Assembly: GCA_033032175.1 (NCBI GenBank) | Contig: CM065325.1 | Coordinates: 4,120,930-4,184,929 of the forward strand | Length of the DNA: 64,000 nucleotides | Origin: Saturnia japonica | Lineage: Eukaryota > Arthropoda > Insecta > Lepidoptera > Saturniidae | Reading direction: 5' to 3' | Shown here: one piece after another, positions 12,389 to 22,508 of the stretch | How positions within the stretch are numbered: position 1 is the first letter of the stretch | Layout: every line of letters begins with the position of its first letter | The notes under the pieces: model-generated | Told to the model about the DNA's origin: nothing | Database searches by the model: none | What the model saw: only the letters and a program-made list of their open reading frames with translations | Translations under genes and position numbers: made by a program

Positions 12389-12654
12389 CATTAAAAGGGA
12401 GGATCCTCCGGCCAGACGGGTGTTATGTCTGGCGGCCAGCTGCCCAATAGTTGTTTTTTTTTTTTTTTTTTGATCTGACTACACTGTTTGTCTTAGAGGC
12501 CCTATCCAAAAACAGAGCCGCTGCGGCTTTTACAGCTTCACCGGACTTGGCCAGTAGTTGTTGTCGGGTTCTTGTATATATTTCAAGTGTTGGTTAATTT
12601 TAATATCGCGATGTAGGATGCGTCGTATGTCGCGAGATAGATGTCGCTACATCA
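12389..12654 (-). mobile_element. 3' LTR of a non-autonomous LTR element
   Basis: On minus: purine tract at 12663-12655, then TGATGTAGCGACATC from 12654. Similarity to the 5' LTR at 13117-13219 extends through 'GGAGGAT' to about 12389 and then stops, so the LTR pair is diverged or the outer edge is damaged. Interrupted by the retroposon at 12454-12549. Confidence 0.6.
12454..12549 (-). mobile_element. A-tailed retroposon, duplicated copy
   Basis: Long poly(T) at left. Target duplication GCCCAATAGTTG at 12442-12453; the right copy has decayed to GCCAGTAGTTG (12550-12560). Same insertion event as 9886-9972. Confidence 0.85.
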
Positions 12655-13104
12655 CTCCCCTCCGAGTCCGGAGGTCGATAGCAGGTTGAGTCGTCATTAC
12701 ATCTTGTGTTGACTGCCGGGCCAGTGGTATATTCCAGTGAGTCGGAACCAGATGCCGCATAGTTCTGTCTGCGGTGATGCCCCAGTGAGTCGGGGCAATA
12801 CTGCAAGAATTCTCCAGTGAGTCGGAGTGGTTGCAGTGCTGCGTAGTGGCTGGCTGCTGCGTCGACCAGGAGAGAAGTGCGTCCCTGCTTGCTGACCGGC
12901 TGAAGTGGAGTGTGCTGTGCCAAGGTCGCTGAGCAGGCTGTGGGTGATGACCAGGAATGCGCGTCCGCTGCATGCTGGTAGTCAGGATACCCGTAGTAGC
13001 CGTGGATGCTGGCTGGCTGTATGACTCGCTGCTCGAAAGCTTGAGGAAATGAAGATGTCACGATGACGTGGTTTTTTTTGTGAAGGCTACGCTGACGTTC
13101 ATAC
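12655..13104 (-). mobile_element. Internal region of LTR element, no gag/pol
   Basis: Lies between primer-binding site and polypurine tract, only about 450 bp, so the element is of the short non-autonomous (TRIM-like) kind. A 177-codon frame (12600-13133, minus) spans it and runs into the LTR, but I see no protease, reverse transcriptase, RNase H, integrase or zinc-knuckle motif and do not regard it as a gene. The sequence CCAGTGAGTCGG recurs three times (12734, 12782, 12814) as an internal short repeat. In unit 1 this region is cut by the duplication junction and has lost 85 bp. Confidence 0.5.
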
Positions 13105-13116
13105 TCGGGGTCACCA
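13105..13116 (-). other. Primer-binding site (PBS)
   Basis: Minus-strand TGGTGACCCCGA begins with the TGG complementary to a tRNA CCA end and closely resembles the PBS of lepidopteran Ty3/gypsy elements (known from memory, not searched). It lies directly inside the 5' LTR. Confidence 0.55.
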
Positions 13117-13219
13117 TAATGGGTGGTAACCATTGCAAAGGTAGAATCCTCCGACCAGACGGGTGTTATGTCTGCAGGCAGCTGCCCAACGGTTGTTGTC
13201 GGGTTCTTGTATATATTTA
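13117..13219 (-). mobile_element. 5' LTR (partial), retroposon-free
   Basis: Shares the distal half of the LTR at 12389-12654 but has GCCCAACGGTTG (13184-13195) uninterrupted where the other copies carry the retroposon, so it is the empty site. Similarity fades beyond 13219. Confidence 0.6.
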
Positions 13220-13329
13220 ATCTTGTATTTTGTTTAATCCTTATCGAAATATACGTTATTCATTACAAGTATTTAATTTTGAACATAATTGCCCTTTACA
13301 GTAATTGATTTAAATGCATATCTTAGGAG

Positions 13330-13527
13330 ATATTATAGTTTTAATATAACTCCAATGATGAAGTACCGAGAGCCCATTTTTATTATGCAGAATTATGGGG
13401 GTGGCGGGCGGCACTTAAAAATACAGTGCCTACGACCCACTCTCTCTAACCTTTTCTCTTTTTCTCTCTCTTTTTTGCATGATAGAGACGAAGTTGCACT
13501 ACAGACGAAGTTGCACGGGTCAGCTAG
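13330..13527 (+). mobile_element. Helitron-like 3' end
   Basis: Ends 'GCACGGGTCAGCTAG' at 13527 followed by T. 'ACGAAGTTGCA' is present twice just upstream. The left limit is uncertain. Confidence 0.45.
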
Positions 13528-13562
13528 TTATAAATATAATAAGAAGCTTTTCTTTGTTTGGA

Positions 13563-13879
13563 TTTTTCCGTTTACTAAATTCACATACGCATGTTTTCTT
13601 CCTCCCTCCCAGGAGGAAGGGAACTTGCCTATGAGTATATTTTAGTTAGCTCGAATCGTAGGTGTAGGGATTCGATTAGATCGTGACTTATTTGCGTACG
13701 CGACGACCGCCCGAGCCGAGGTCCGGCCACTTTGGCACCCTCGTGCGAGTCGTCCTTATAACTTCGCGGCTGAGTGCCCTCTGCGCTCGGCCCCAAGTCC
13801 GGTGAAGCTGTAAAAGCTGCAGCGCCTTTAGGGCCCCTAAGGCTAACAGTGTAGTGTAGACAGATCATAAAAAAAAAAA
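13563..13879 (+). mobile_element. A-tailed retroposon, full copy with 12-bp target duplication
   Basis: A 317-bp element ending in an A-run (13869-13879) and flanked by perfect TCTTTGTTTGGA at 13551-13562 and 13880-13891, which fixes both ends. It contains CCTCCCAGGAGG, 'TTCGATTAGATCG' (a weak B-box-like site) and 'AAGTCCGGTGAAGCTGTAAA'. Related copies: 52045-52346 (+), 20087-20345 (-), 54599-54720 (-), 9886 and 12454 (-). It may be a SINE or a truncated non-LTR tail; no coding frame makes sense. Confidence 0.85.
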
Positions 13880-14181
13880 TCTTTGTTTGGAATTAAATGG
13901 CCGTGTGTGAAATTATTTATTTTGTACAGTATGCATATATTACGACGTTTAAAACAGCGAGTGTAGTACTTTAGTAAATTATACATCCTTGTTTCATCTT
14001 TTAAAAGTATTTTCATCGAGAGTCGTTATCATGACGCCAACTCTTGAATATTATTGTGAATCTAGAACGACTTTTGGAAACTATAATAAAGTCGCTTAAC
14101 CCATAAAACAACGTATCGGAGCGATTCACTTGAACGATTGTTTCATCTTCTGATTCACCATCTACATTGATAATTGTAATA

Positions 14182-14600
14182 CTAGATGTGCCCGTGATCC
14201 GCGCACGTTTTTCCGCAGAAATTTTTTCGACTCAAATTTTATTTTCGTTATAAAAATATTATTGACAACTCTTTTAGTCTATCAATTGAGAAATTATATA
14301 AATAAATATTCCGTTTTTTTTTTTAAACTATTCCTAAAAAGATTATTGACAGTTCTTATGTGGAATAGCTTATAATTCCCATGTACAAAATTTAATCAAA
14401 TTCTGTGTAGATTTTCTTATCGGAATATTTGTTTTACAATTTCTGAAAATATTATTGAAGGGTCTTATATTATGACCTATCATTTGACTAATGACATAAG
14501 TTTTCCGTGTACAAAATTTCATACAATATCGGTCAAACCGTTTTTAGATAAATCCAAATGTACAAACAGCCAGACAGGCAATTTTTAAAGGCAAATTCGT
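14182..14600 (-). mobile_element. Helitron-like element
   Basis: Minus strand ends with hairpin CGTG-CGCGGAT-CACG, then 'GGCACATCTAG' and T. Body repeats 'ATTATTGAC..', 'CCATGTACAAAATTT' and 'CGGTCAAACCGTTTTTAGAT'. The 5' end is not clear. Confidence 0.55.
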
Positions 14601-15617
14601 AAGCCATGTTCGTTTAAAAAAAAAATCTCTAATTAGTATACGTCACAGCAGATATAATTCCTGTAGTTACGTTGTTTTCGAGATACCGCTGTGTTTGTCA
14701 GTGAGAGCCAAGAATGTAATACAAATAACGGCTTCATGAACGACATATCAACTCGCAAAACACGCAGAATTCTATTTTGTATCTCGCTCGTTTGCAATAT
14801 ATAAATAACTAAAAGTAATCCTTAATAATTATATTATGTTTGTAAGAATAATATTCGTAGATTTACTCAGCGTACTGCTTGGTACACACGGCAGCGACTT
14901 GGTCGATGAAGACTTGCTGTCGATGCCAAAGTTGGTGCGTTAACGTGAATATTAGAAGTGATAGAATGTCCCTAGCGATTCGGCGATTGCACCGCTACAA
15001 ATCTGAAAAGTCGCTAGTAGCCAGCGTCACTGCGTCATCATTGCTGTGTGGTGGTAGTGCAGGTGCACACCGCGACTTTTAATATGATGGACCTACGAAT
15101 ATACTCACGTAATTTTATGACGGAATTCATAAAAAAATTATAGTGATTTACCTACTTTTTGGTTAAAAGGTAAAGATTACTGAAATAAAGATATGAAGAG
15201 ACGAAGTAATGAGAGTTTAGTCGAAAATTTGAAGGAGTTGGAGCCAAATTACAAAATAGGATTAACTATTACAAAATAAAATTAAAAAATGTTTCAAATC
15301 GGGGATAACTATAGAAAATATTTCTACATCTACACTATGCTATTACATGAGAATATCTTGAAGTATCCATTTCTTCATCCACCATCTTCTATTTTCTTTC
15401 TTTGCCATTTATGCAAACATCTGCGAGCGCAAGGAGCACAGAACCGAGAACGGGCAAGATTTATCATCAGCACATACACGTCTGCTACGTCTGCACATGT
15501 GTCTGCTTATCTGCTACCAAATGAACATTTATCTATCGCTATCATGTGGATACAAAAGGTTTAAGTAGCTAGAGAGTCGCTGAGCGATCAAAGTCGCTAC
15601 GTGTATACGAAACTTAT
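14601..15617. other. No supported gene; short direct repeats
   Basis: 'CACACGGCAGCGACTT' (about 14884) and 'CACACCGCGACTT' (about 15066) are diverged direct repeats bounding about 180 bp. Open frames at 14879 and 15289 have no other support. Confidence 0.4.
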
Positions 15618-15915
15618 GCCGTTTAAGTGCCTGATTTGATTCACCCACTACTTATTTCGTATACTTTATTTTATTTACACGAAACCCTAATTCATTTTCT
15701 AAAATAAAAGAACCTAAGTTACTCCTTTACTAGCCAGCCTTAACCTGCCAGTTAAACTCGGTCCAACCGTTTCGGAGATTAGCTGAAACAGACAGACAAA
15801 CAAAATTTTTAAAAAATGTGTTTTTTTTTATAAGTTCCGTACATACGTAAGTACATTTATCAAAAAGCTGTTATTTTGATATTAAAGACACTTCAATTTT
15901 ATTTATTTGTATAGG
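15618..15915 (-). mobile_element. Helitron family A fragment, 5' part
   Basis: Minus-strand head near 15915 ('CTATACAAATAAATAAAATT') then 'GAAGTGTC', 'CGGTTGGACCGAGTTTAACT'. The CTAG end is lost. Confidence 0.5.
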
Positions 15916-16364
15916 TATATAGTCAAAACTACATATTACCGTCAACTGTCTTCTTCTGTCTGTTTAGCTTTCAGTTCCTTCTTCAGTTGTTCAAGATTAA
16001 CCTTCCATCTTCGTCAATGCCGTTGACAGAAAGGATAAAAGTAATTGAAGTTCAGGCATTATAAGTACCTAATAAGAATTTTGAAGATATTTTACGATTT
16101 CGTGTCCAAGTCATAGGTATTGATACGGCGTAACATATGAATGAAATATAAGTAAAAACAGCAATATCTATTGTCACTGAAACAAGTTTAGACATATTTT
16201 TTTTTACAGTCATTTACAGTTCATCCGCAGTATATTAAATTTTTTCGACCAACTCTACACCGAGCGGCCAGCGTACCCGTGTACGATAGTGTCGTTGTTT
16301 TTACTTCCGGTACTTGCCTATAGAATTCCAGATTGCTTGACATTCATGGTTACTGGTCTTTAGG

Positions 16365-16465
16365 GTCGTAGCGTGAAGTTATATAGCCTATCCTATATCA
16401 TTACTCAATAAATGGGCTATAAAATGCAAGAATATTTTTTCCAATGTAACTGGTAGTTGGAGAGA
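16365..16465 (-). mobile_element. Helitron fragment (TAATCTC type)
   Basis: Reverse complement reads 'GCTAATCTCTCCAACTACC...TTATAGCCCATTTATTGAG', matching 9430-9500. Confidence 0.5.
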
Positions 16466-16570
16466 TTAGCTTAGATCAGATGTACTTGGCAAGTCTTAAT
16501 AAAATTGTCATTAAATTACAATAGAAAAATTTAACTGATAAAGAAGGAGAAATTAACGTAAATGTTTATT

Positions 16571-16611
16571 GATATAGGAATTATACCTTGCCAAGTTAGA
16601 ATTCCTATATC
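16571..16611. repeat. Perfect 12-bp inverted repeat
   Basis: GATATAGGAATT at 16571-16582 and AATTCCTATATC at 16600-16611 with a 17-nt loop. The right arm continues into sequence shared with 60005-60100. Confidence 0.8.
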
Positions 16612-16899
16612 AAAGAAAGTAACAAATTGTTTTGTAAATGATTTGAAGAACGAACATTGCTACAGCTATAATCAAAAGAACAGCTATGGAACTTGGCACC
16701 CGTAAGATCTCAGCTCTTTTATCGGTGACAACGGCTACCCTGAAAATCGTATCTACCAAACTTGGGGCCTTTTTTCACATTTATTATTTTTTGAAAAAGC
16801 TGCACAACATAATCCGTTGTTAAGCGGATGGTGACGTCGCATCGTTTTATTTGATGTTCATTAAGGATATAAATTTGTACAACGCCATCTTTTGGTTAG

Positions 16900-17343
16900 A
16901 AAATGGAAACACTGTTAATAAATGAGTATTATTCGTTTAAAATTATATTTTTTATGATTTTTCTTCTCTTGGATCCTTAATAAAGCTATGTTTAATAATC
17001 TACATTGATTACAAATTTTAAATTTCTGAGTCACCTTCAAGTGGTCTAGGTTTCGATGAGAGAGTGAGTCAGTGAGTTTATGATAAAAATGCTACTTTTC
17101 AGAATGTAATAACTCAAGAACTATAATAGGTTTATTCGTAAAATTTGTTGTTATAGGTGTTCATGAGAGGTTTATTAAACACACAAAATTTCAAGTATGT
17201 AGATGAAATAGTTTTTGAATTATGGAAATGTCAAAAGTATCTAGAAATGGTTCGTGTAAATATATTACACACTGGCCGGTGTCGTCCGTTCCGAACTTGA
17301 CTGACACGCTGCCATGTGTCTAGATATTATATTATAGTATAGA
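16900..17343 (-). mobile_element. Helitron-like element related to 59672-60110
   Basis: On minus, A|TCTATACTATAATATAATA at 17343 leads into 'TCTAGACACATGGCAGC', 'GTCAAGTTCGGAACG' and 'CCAGTGTGTAA'. The copy at 59672 has the same order on plus. Sequence at 16585-16700 matches 59995-60100 in the opposite relative orientation, so one copy is rearranged. Confidence 0.5.
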
Positions 17344-18159
17344 TGCACTCAAAATTTTTTAGTTATAATAAATTACAAATATATGAACAATATCGTTATT
17401 TCCACATAGGTACGATTAAACAGAATTTCTGAATAAATCCGCTGTTATCAATGACATTCATAAAAATGTAAGGCATTTAAATAATGATTTGGATGTTCCT
17501 TGCTTTGCTTCTATATGACTCTTAAAATATGTCCCAGACCCATTTAGGTTTGATTATATCTGATATTACATAATTAAACTTCCAAATAAAATGTTACATT
17601 AAATGTTACAACAACATTAAATGTAAGATGGATTAAATATTTGTTCAATCAACAATGTAAATCAGTTGCGGATTCAGACAGCGCGGCTTGCTGGGGCACT
17701 GCGTGGCGGGCCGGGAGAAGGGGTTCCGAACATTTACCGAATGCTGTTTAATCTGTTTATTTTAACCACTCACCACGAGTAAACAAAATTGTTAATTATT
17801 TCACTGCAATGTTCTAATTAAATTATTATTATTCTGTGTTGTTTTGCTGACCGTGTTTAATTCCGCGGAGTAATTTGACAATCACTAATGTCAAACTTAA
17901 CAATAATGTTGTCACAAGTTTTTTTGTAGTGTTGTGCTACCGTTTACTTTACGGGTGCGTGCCGATTATTTAATTTAAATCGTAAGATTTTAGATACTGA
18001 AATGAAGGTTTTTATTTAATTTTTTAAATATTTTTAGTATTGAACATACTCGATAATTGATTATTATAGTTAGGTATTACAAATTATTCAGTAAGCTATA
18101 AACTGTACCTACATATTATAGCAAACTACTTACAAAAAACATAAAAAATAATACTTCGA
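17344..18159 (+). promoter_or_regulatory. Upstream region of candidate gene
   Basis: Mostly AT-rich, with one GC-rich patch (17670-17735, 'GCGTGGCGGGCCGGGAGAAG') about 450 bp before the first ATG. I see no clear TATA box or initiator and infer a promoter only from position. Confidence 0.25.
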
Positions 18160-18334
18160 ATGGCTTATGACAGACCGGATTTGTCTAAGTACTTTATTCG
18201 CGGTTCACATAACTCATACAGTTTTACGATTAATTCGGACAAGTGGAAATCACTATTATTAAAATCCAATCAACAAGCAACACATGAAATTTTAAAAGAA
18301 ATTAAATTGAAAAACGAACTTTACTTTCAAATAT
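18160..18334 (+). CDS. Candidate gene, exon 1 (unknown protein)
   Basis: ATG at 18160 opens a frame starting MAYDRPDLSKYF, followed by a lysine-rich stretch (KSNQQATHEILKEIKLK, about residues 36-52). A donor at AATAT|GTGAGA ends the exon at 18334 in phase 1; an alternative donor AATAC|GTAAAA at 18345 would read into a stop in the next exon. No signal peptide, membrane segment or domain that I recognise. Composition (D, K, E and N rich, few low-complexity runs) is unlike the surrounding random open frames. The product is unknown. The main support is that exons 2 and 3 downstream have proper acceptors and matching phases. It is not a repeat copy seen elsewhere in the window. Confidence 0.5.
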
Positions 18335-18579
18335 GTGAGAAATACGTAAAATGTCGATTTATTATAAAACTAATTTAGTTGATTTTGTTGTGATACCTAC
18401 ATTATGATCCTTTTTTTTTCGTTCCTTAAAGACTATATATAACGTTTGTTCATAATTTCATATGTTACATCACATAAGTTATGTGACAATGTTCCAAAAG
18501 ATGGTAAGACGCCAATTTTTTTTTTTTTGTGGTTTTGGATATATGTGCAAATTTTTGTGTAATTTTGTCATTATTGCAG

Positions 18580-18631
18580 TGCACTTCGATAGTTGTGTAA
18601 ATGATGAATTAAATTACGATGAGGCTGACAG
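18580..18631 (+). CDS. Candidate gene, exon 2
   Basis: Acceptor TCATTATTGCAG| and donor GACAG|GTAATT bound 52 nt. Joined in phase to exon 1 it reads LHFDSCVNDELNYDEAD without a stop, an acidic segment. Ends in phase 2. A phase-0 join gives a stop within seven codons, so phase 1 is required and is the one the better upstream donor supplies. Confidence 0.5.
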
Positions 18632-18727
18632 GTAATTTTTGGAGCCAAGTCTAATAATTAAAAATAGATTTAAGAAAAGTATATTGGATTTCGGATATTG
18701 TTGAGATTGATTGTTCCTCTCATTTAG

Positions 18728-18816
18728 CGCGTCGGATATGTTCACTGAACCTAGAGTTGATGATATTTACGGCGTCATGCGTCATCAATCTACCTTTATG
18801 CTAAGGTGGTTCCAAG
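18728..18816 (+). CDS. Candidate gene, exon 3
   Basis: A good acceptor (TTGTTCCTCTCATTTAG|C) supplies the one base needed after exon 2. The frame reads SASDMFTEPRVDDIYG and on through MRHQSTFMLR. Two donors are possible: CTAAG|GTGGTT (ends 18805, phase 2) or CCAAG|GTATTC (ends 18816, phase 1). The frame stays open to a TAA at about 18930 if unspliced, which would give a protein of roughly 140 residues. The acidic SASD/EPRVDD segment continues the character of exon 2. No known family recognised. Confidence 0.5.
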
Positions 18817-18932
18817 GTATTCCTAATAGCATTTTAAGAGTACTAGTTTGTAAAAAAGATGGTCGGTGTACCCTTCTTTATTCACTGGGCTGCGCTACAT
18901 ATATGCGCCATAGCGTGTATTTTGATAATTAA

Positions 18933-19839
18933 AATAACTGGTTTACTTGTGCTATTATTTCGTACGTTGTCGATATAGAATAACAGCAGACATGTAAGTT
19001 AAATGTGTTAATAGATAACGCCTCCTTCATGTTATTTGAATAGATTTTCATTAGGCATATCATATGATGAAATTCTGCTTCTTATAAAAAAACATTATAT
19101 ATTTAATTATTTTAGTCAATAACTAGGAATATATGCTTTAAAATTATGTTTCAATAATTTATTTTGATGAAGAATTATGGGAGATATGGCATTACCACAA
19201 AAAAGAAATATATTTGAAAATCATATAACACGTAGAGATAATAATAAAGTAATACTATAAATGATATAATTCAAATAATACTAGGATAACATAATACTAC
19301 CAAAAAATATTATATTATACGGATAAAATTCGAAATAAAGTTTCTTTATTTTACCATAATTATGTTGGTACTCTGGCCGCGATCCCGCCCGGGCGAGGTT
19401 ACTTTACCGCTAAGCGAAACACCGCATAAACAGAAAAAACAATGTATTTTACGAACAATAACACATGTTTACGACTCGTTGCCTTTCTCACTGACGTATG
19501 AAATTAATAACAAATTGTTTGGTTTACATACATACATATTGGAATATTAAAATTAAATTTATTCAACATTTATCATCATTAATTTTATAGTAGATAAGCA
19601 ATTTTAAATAGCCAGATGAGCCAAATCGAATAATTAAGTACTTGATATTAATTTTACTTTTAATTAAATGTCTGAATATAGGAATTTCGATAATAATTTG
19701 TGAGATAATTTTTATACAAATATTGTTATTATTCCTGTGAACAAAAATAAATCTGTCGACGAAAATTAGTAGGACAGAAGTAACAATTCAAGTTTTGCGA
19801 CGTAAGACGGATATTTATGATTTTGTTATTTGTTTACAC
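18933..19839. other. No supported gene
   Basis: AT-rich. A 62-codon open frame (19362-19550) begins in a GC-rich patch ('CCGCGATCCCGCCCGGGCG') but has no splice or domain support. Confidence 0.4.
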
Positions 19840-20092
19840 GGTAAAGTGACGACACTAAACCTGATGATAAGCACAGTACTATTTAAAAACAACGTCCACC
19901 GAGAAATCCAATTCATCAACAGTCGTTGCAGTCACGACAGCCTGCAAGCGTTTCGACAGCTGGATATACTGGCTAGTCCTAAAACGTGACAAACCAAAAT
20001 TGAGTCATTGTGTCAAGTTTATCACTATGTCCATGGTGGTCACTTTACTACTGGATATACATCGGATTATCCCGGAACGTTACACTTTTCCT
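19840..20092. repeat. Interspersed repeat, family C (copy 2)
   Basis: 'CCTGATGATAAGC', 'CAGCCTGCAAGCGTTTCG', 'GCTGGATATACTGGCTAG' and the second 'CTGGATATACATCGGATT' in family order. Confidence 0.6.
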
Positions 20093-20345
20093 TTTCTTTT
20101 TTTCGATCGCTTGGAGGTGAGCGCTAAGGCACTCAGCCGCGAAAGTTTTTTTTTTCTCTCTGACGAAAACGTGGGCAACAAGCGCGCAAGAGTGCCAGAG
20201 TGGCCGTACCTCGGCTTGGGCTATTGCCGCGATTGCAAAAAGTCACAATCAGACTAATTTCCTATCCGTAAAAATCGAAGTACATATACATGTCCCAGTC
20301 TCATGAGAGGAAGGAACATGTGTATATGTATGTATTTAGTGATCT
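20087..20345 (-). mobile_element. A-tailed retroposon copy
   Basis: T-rich left edge, then the reverse complement of the 13563/52045 family ('GCACTCAGCCGCGAAAG', 'GTGGGCAACAAGCGCGC', 'GAGAGGAAGGAACATG'). The ORF at 20000-20257 overlaps it and is not a gene. Confidence 0.65.
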
Positions 20346-20481
20346 AAAATATGGGTAGCTAAGTGATTGCAAGTGCAGTGTTACACGCCTAAGTGTATCG
20401 CTATGGCAGGTTAATATCTTAAGGGGTTCACCGGGAAAGTATATAGTTGTCCTTTCCGCACATTCAGTATGACAATTTAAT

Positions 20482-21069
20482 TCTAGACTAATATAATAAA
20501 GCAGAAATGTTTTTTGCTTGTTTGTTCTGAACTAGTTTTGTATGTGATAACCAGATTCACGAGGAATAATTATAGGCTATCTAACATTAGGCTACAATTC
20601 TCAGCTATCCTTAAATATTATTTTTTGTTAAATAGGTCGGAAGTGAAAGTTCTCTCGAACTGCTTTATTCGCGTGATAAATCCGCGTAATGAGAAATGAT
20701 ACGGAAATACAATGTTTTACAAGTATATTGATCCTTAGTATATCCAAAAAACGTCCGCCATAGCATTATGTACCTTTTATACATAAGCCACAATAAGGTA
20801 TTTTGCGTTTTTTTTTAATTAAAAATTGATTTACGACCTTTTTTTTTAGTCTTGGCATATTAATCCTTATGAACAAAAGACTGTTCATAATAAAGACAAT
20901 TAAACTTTGACCTTTATAGTATGTTATTTGGACACAGTTTAGAGATAATGAAAAATTAAAATAATTTGCACTTGCCGAAAGCGAGAACGATTATGATAGG
21001 CTATGTTACATATCGGCACTGTATTTGTCGGATAAAATTAACACGGATGAAACCGTGGGGCACACCTAG
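20482..21069 (+). mobile_element. Helitron, non-autonomous, full length
   Basis: Begins TCTAGACTAATATAATAAAG at 20482. Ends with hairpin CACGG-ATGAAA-CCGTG (21042-21057), eight bases, then CTAG (21066-21069) followed by T. These are the three Helitron hallmarks. The reversed copy at 50438-51068 shares both ends and the interior ('GACACAGTTTAGAGATAATG'). No Rep/helicase coding. Confidence 0.78.
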
Positions 21070-21833
21070 TTATTAATAAGAATAAAATAAGTAAATTGTT
21101 TACCCATTATCGTTCATTATATTTTTCGAAGAAATATTTTTCCCATATGAACGTAAATTTTAACAACAATATGAAACAGCTAACATCAAAAATAAGACTG
21201 TTAATTAATCAAATACTAAACAAGTTATTCCTGCCTCGATTAAATGCTTTACCAAATTAACTTATTCAACAGCATATTAATAGCTTATACAATAGACATT
21301 TTGTTATTACATCATTTCACCATAAGTTCAAATTTAACGGACCGTCTTTTTTAAAATAAAGCTACAATTGATTTTCTTTTATTACTTTGATAGTGCAAAA
21401 AAATTATTTAAATAAGTAATCATGTTAAGTGCACGTGCTCTTGATAAATCATTACCAATTACATCTATTTAGATGTAGCAACAGTGAAATTTAAAGTAAC
21501 AATAACATTAAATAATATTAGCAGTAACTCAGTAGAGCTTCAACCATTGAGTAGCTAATGCTACGTAAACAGTTTCCTGAATACAGTACTGGTAATGAAT
21601 ACAAGCTGAAACGCCTCCAACGAGCTACGAGTATGTCCGGCCCCCATTAAAGCTAAAGGTGTAGTTAAAACGCTTAGAAGAGGTATTAAAGCTCGTTGAG
21701 TTGAATTTTAGTGGAAATTTAAAGTAGGTGCCCGATTCTAAATAGGCAAGGTCTTACAAGAAATGTGTTTAAACATTTAGTTATTTTCATATATAAGGTA
21801 GGTACTTAAATTACGATTTTGTTGTTTTCATTT
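21070..21833. other. No gene seen
   Basis: AT-rich sequence without repeats shared within the window. Confidence 0.5.
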
Positions 21834-22050
21834 ATATTATTTCACAAAGGTGTTTTTTTTCTGGTAACACCATATAGCAGTTAATTCCTTTAAAAAATTT
21901 AATGATTCCAAAATAATTTTTTTAAAGCTTATTTTCATCGCTATTGACAAAAAATATACAAATAGTTTAAAATTAATGCTTTTGTTAAATAAATTCATTA
22001 AAAAAAAATTAATTTCATTCCTACCTTTATAAATTATTTTCAAAGGTGTT
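21834..22050 (+). mobile_element. Helitron-like fragment, family D
   Basis: 'CAAAGGTGTTTTTTTTCTGG', 'AGTTAATTCCTT', 'CGCTATTGACAAAAAATA' as at 33775. A minus ORF here (21837-22043) is low-complexity and spurious. Confidence 0.5.
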
Positions 22051-22056
22051 TTAAAA

Positions 22057-22110
22057 AAGACAAAGCAGTCATGATGGCTGCCGACAGAAGTGAAAACTTA
22101 AAACTATAAA
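22057..22110 (+). repeat. Short repeat, inverted partner at 25750-25802
   Basis: 'GACAAAGCAGTC' and 'GCTGCCGACAGAAGTGAAAA' recur in reverse complement at 25750-25802. The pair brackets about 3.7 kb. Confidence 0.6.
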
Positions 22111-22208
22111 CAAACAGTTGTTATTTTTAGATATCCAAATTATTTCTATAATTTGTTTTTTATTTATTTATTATTGCTTAATTTTTAGGTTATATTGCGT
22201 TAAATAAC

Positions 22209-22508
22209 CGTAGACAAACTAAGGTAACCGACATAGCCAAAAGATTAGCAAGTTGAAGTGGCAGTGGGCGGGGCACATAGTTCGGAGAACTGACGGCCGT
22301 TGGGGCAGAAAGGTTCTCGAGTGGAGACCACGCACCGGAAAGCGCAGCGTAGGACGGCCCCCAACTAGATGGAAAGACGACATAATAAAGGTCGCTGAGA
22401 GCCGTTAGGTGCAGGCCGCACAAGATCGGTCGCTCTGGAGATCTATGGGGGAGGCCTATGTTCAGCAGTGGACGTCCTGCGGCTGAAATGATGATGATGA
22501 TGATGATA
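22209..22508 (+). mobile_element. RTE-clade LINE 3' end (reverse transcriptase C-terminus, broken)
   Basis: Encodes the tail of an RTE ORF2: 'KWQWAGHIVRRTDG', 'RKVLEWRPRTGKRSVG', 'SLWRSMGEAYVQQWT', stop at 22484-22486, then a (GAT)n tail to 22508. Compared with the copy at 36443-36868 there is a one-base deletion after 'DIAKR' (about 22243) and a TGG-to-TAG change in the 'ESRWVQA' motif. Dead, severely 5'-truncated insertion. The ORF called on the opposite strand is a shadow. Confidence 0.88.

Larger units (their letters stand above)
10398..13058 (+). repeat. Tandem duplication, unit 2 (~2.66 kb)
   Basis: Direct copy of unit 1 in the same order. It is longer by 85 bp at 12864-12948, a segment flanked by GACCAGGA in both places and reduced to one GACCAGGA in unit 1 (10288-10295), and it has a longer poly(T) at 12454. 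It runs on into the remainder of the LTR element beyond 13058, which unit 1 lacks, so unit 2 keeps the original right flank. Confidence 0.92.

Noticed and set aside
12600..13133. 177-codon minus ORF as a gag-like gene
   Set aside because: It lies in the LTR element interior and runs into the LTR; no retroviral-type motif, and it is broken in unit 1.
15942..16013. Minus-strand coding-like end 'NLEQLKKELKAKQTEEDS'
   Set aside because: Only about 23 codons, no acceptor and an in-frame stop upstream; too short to support.
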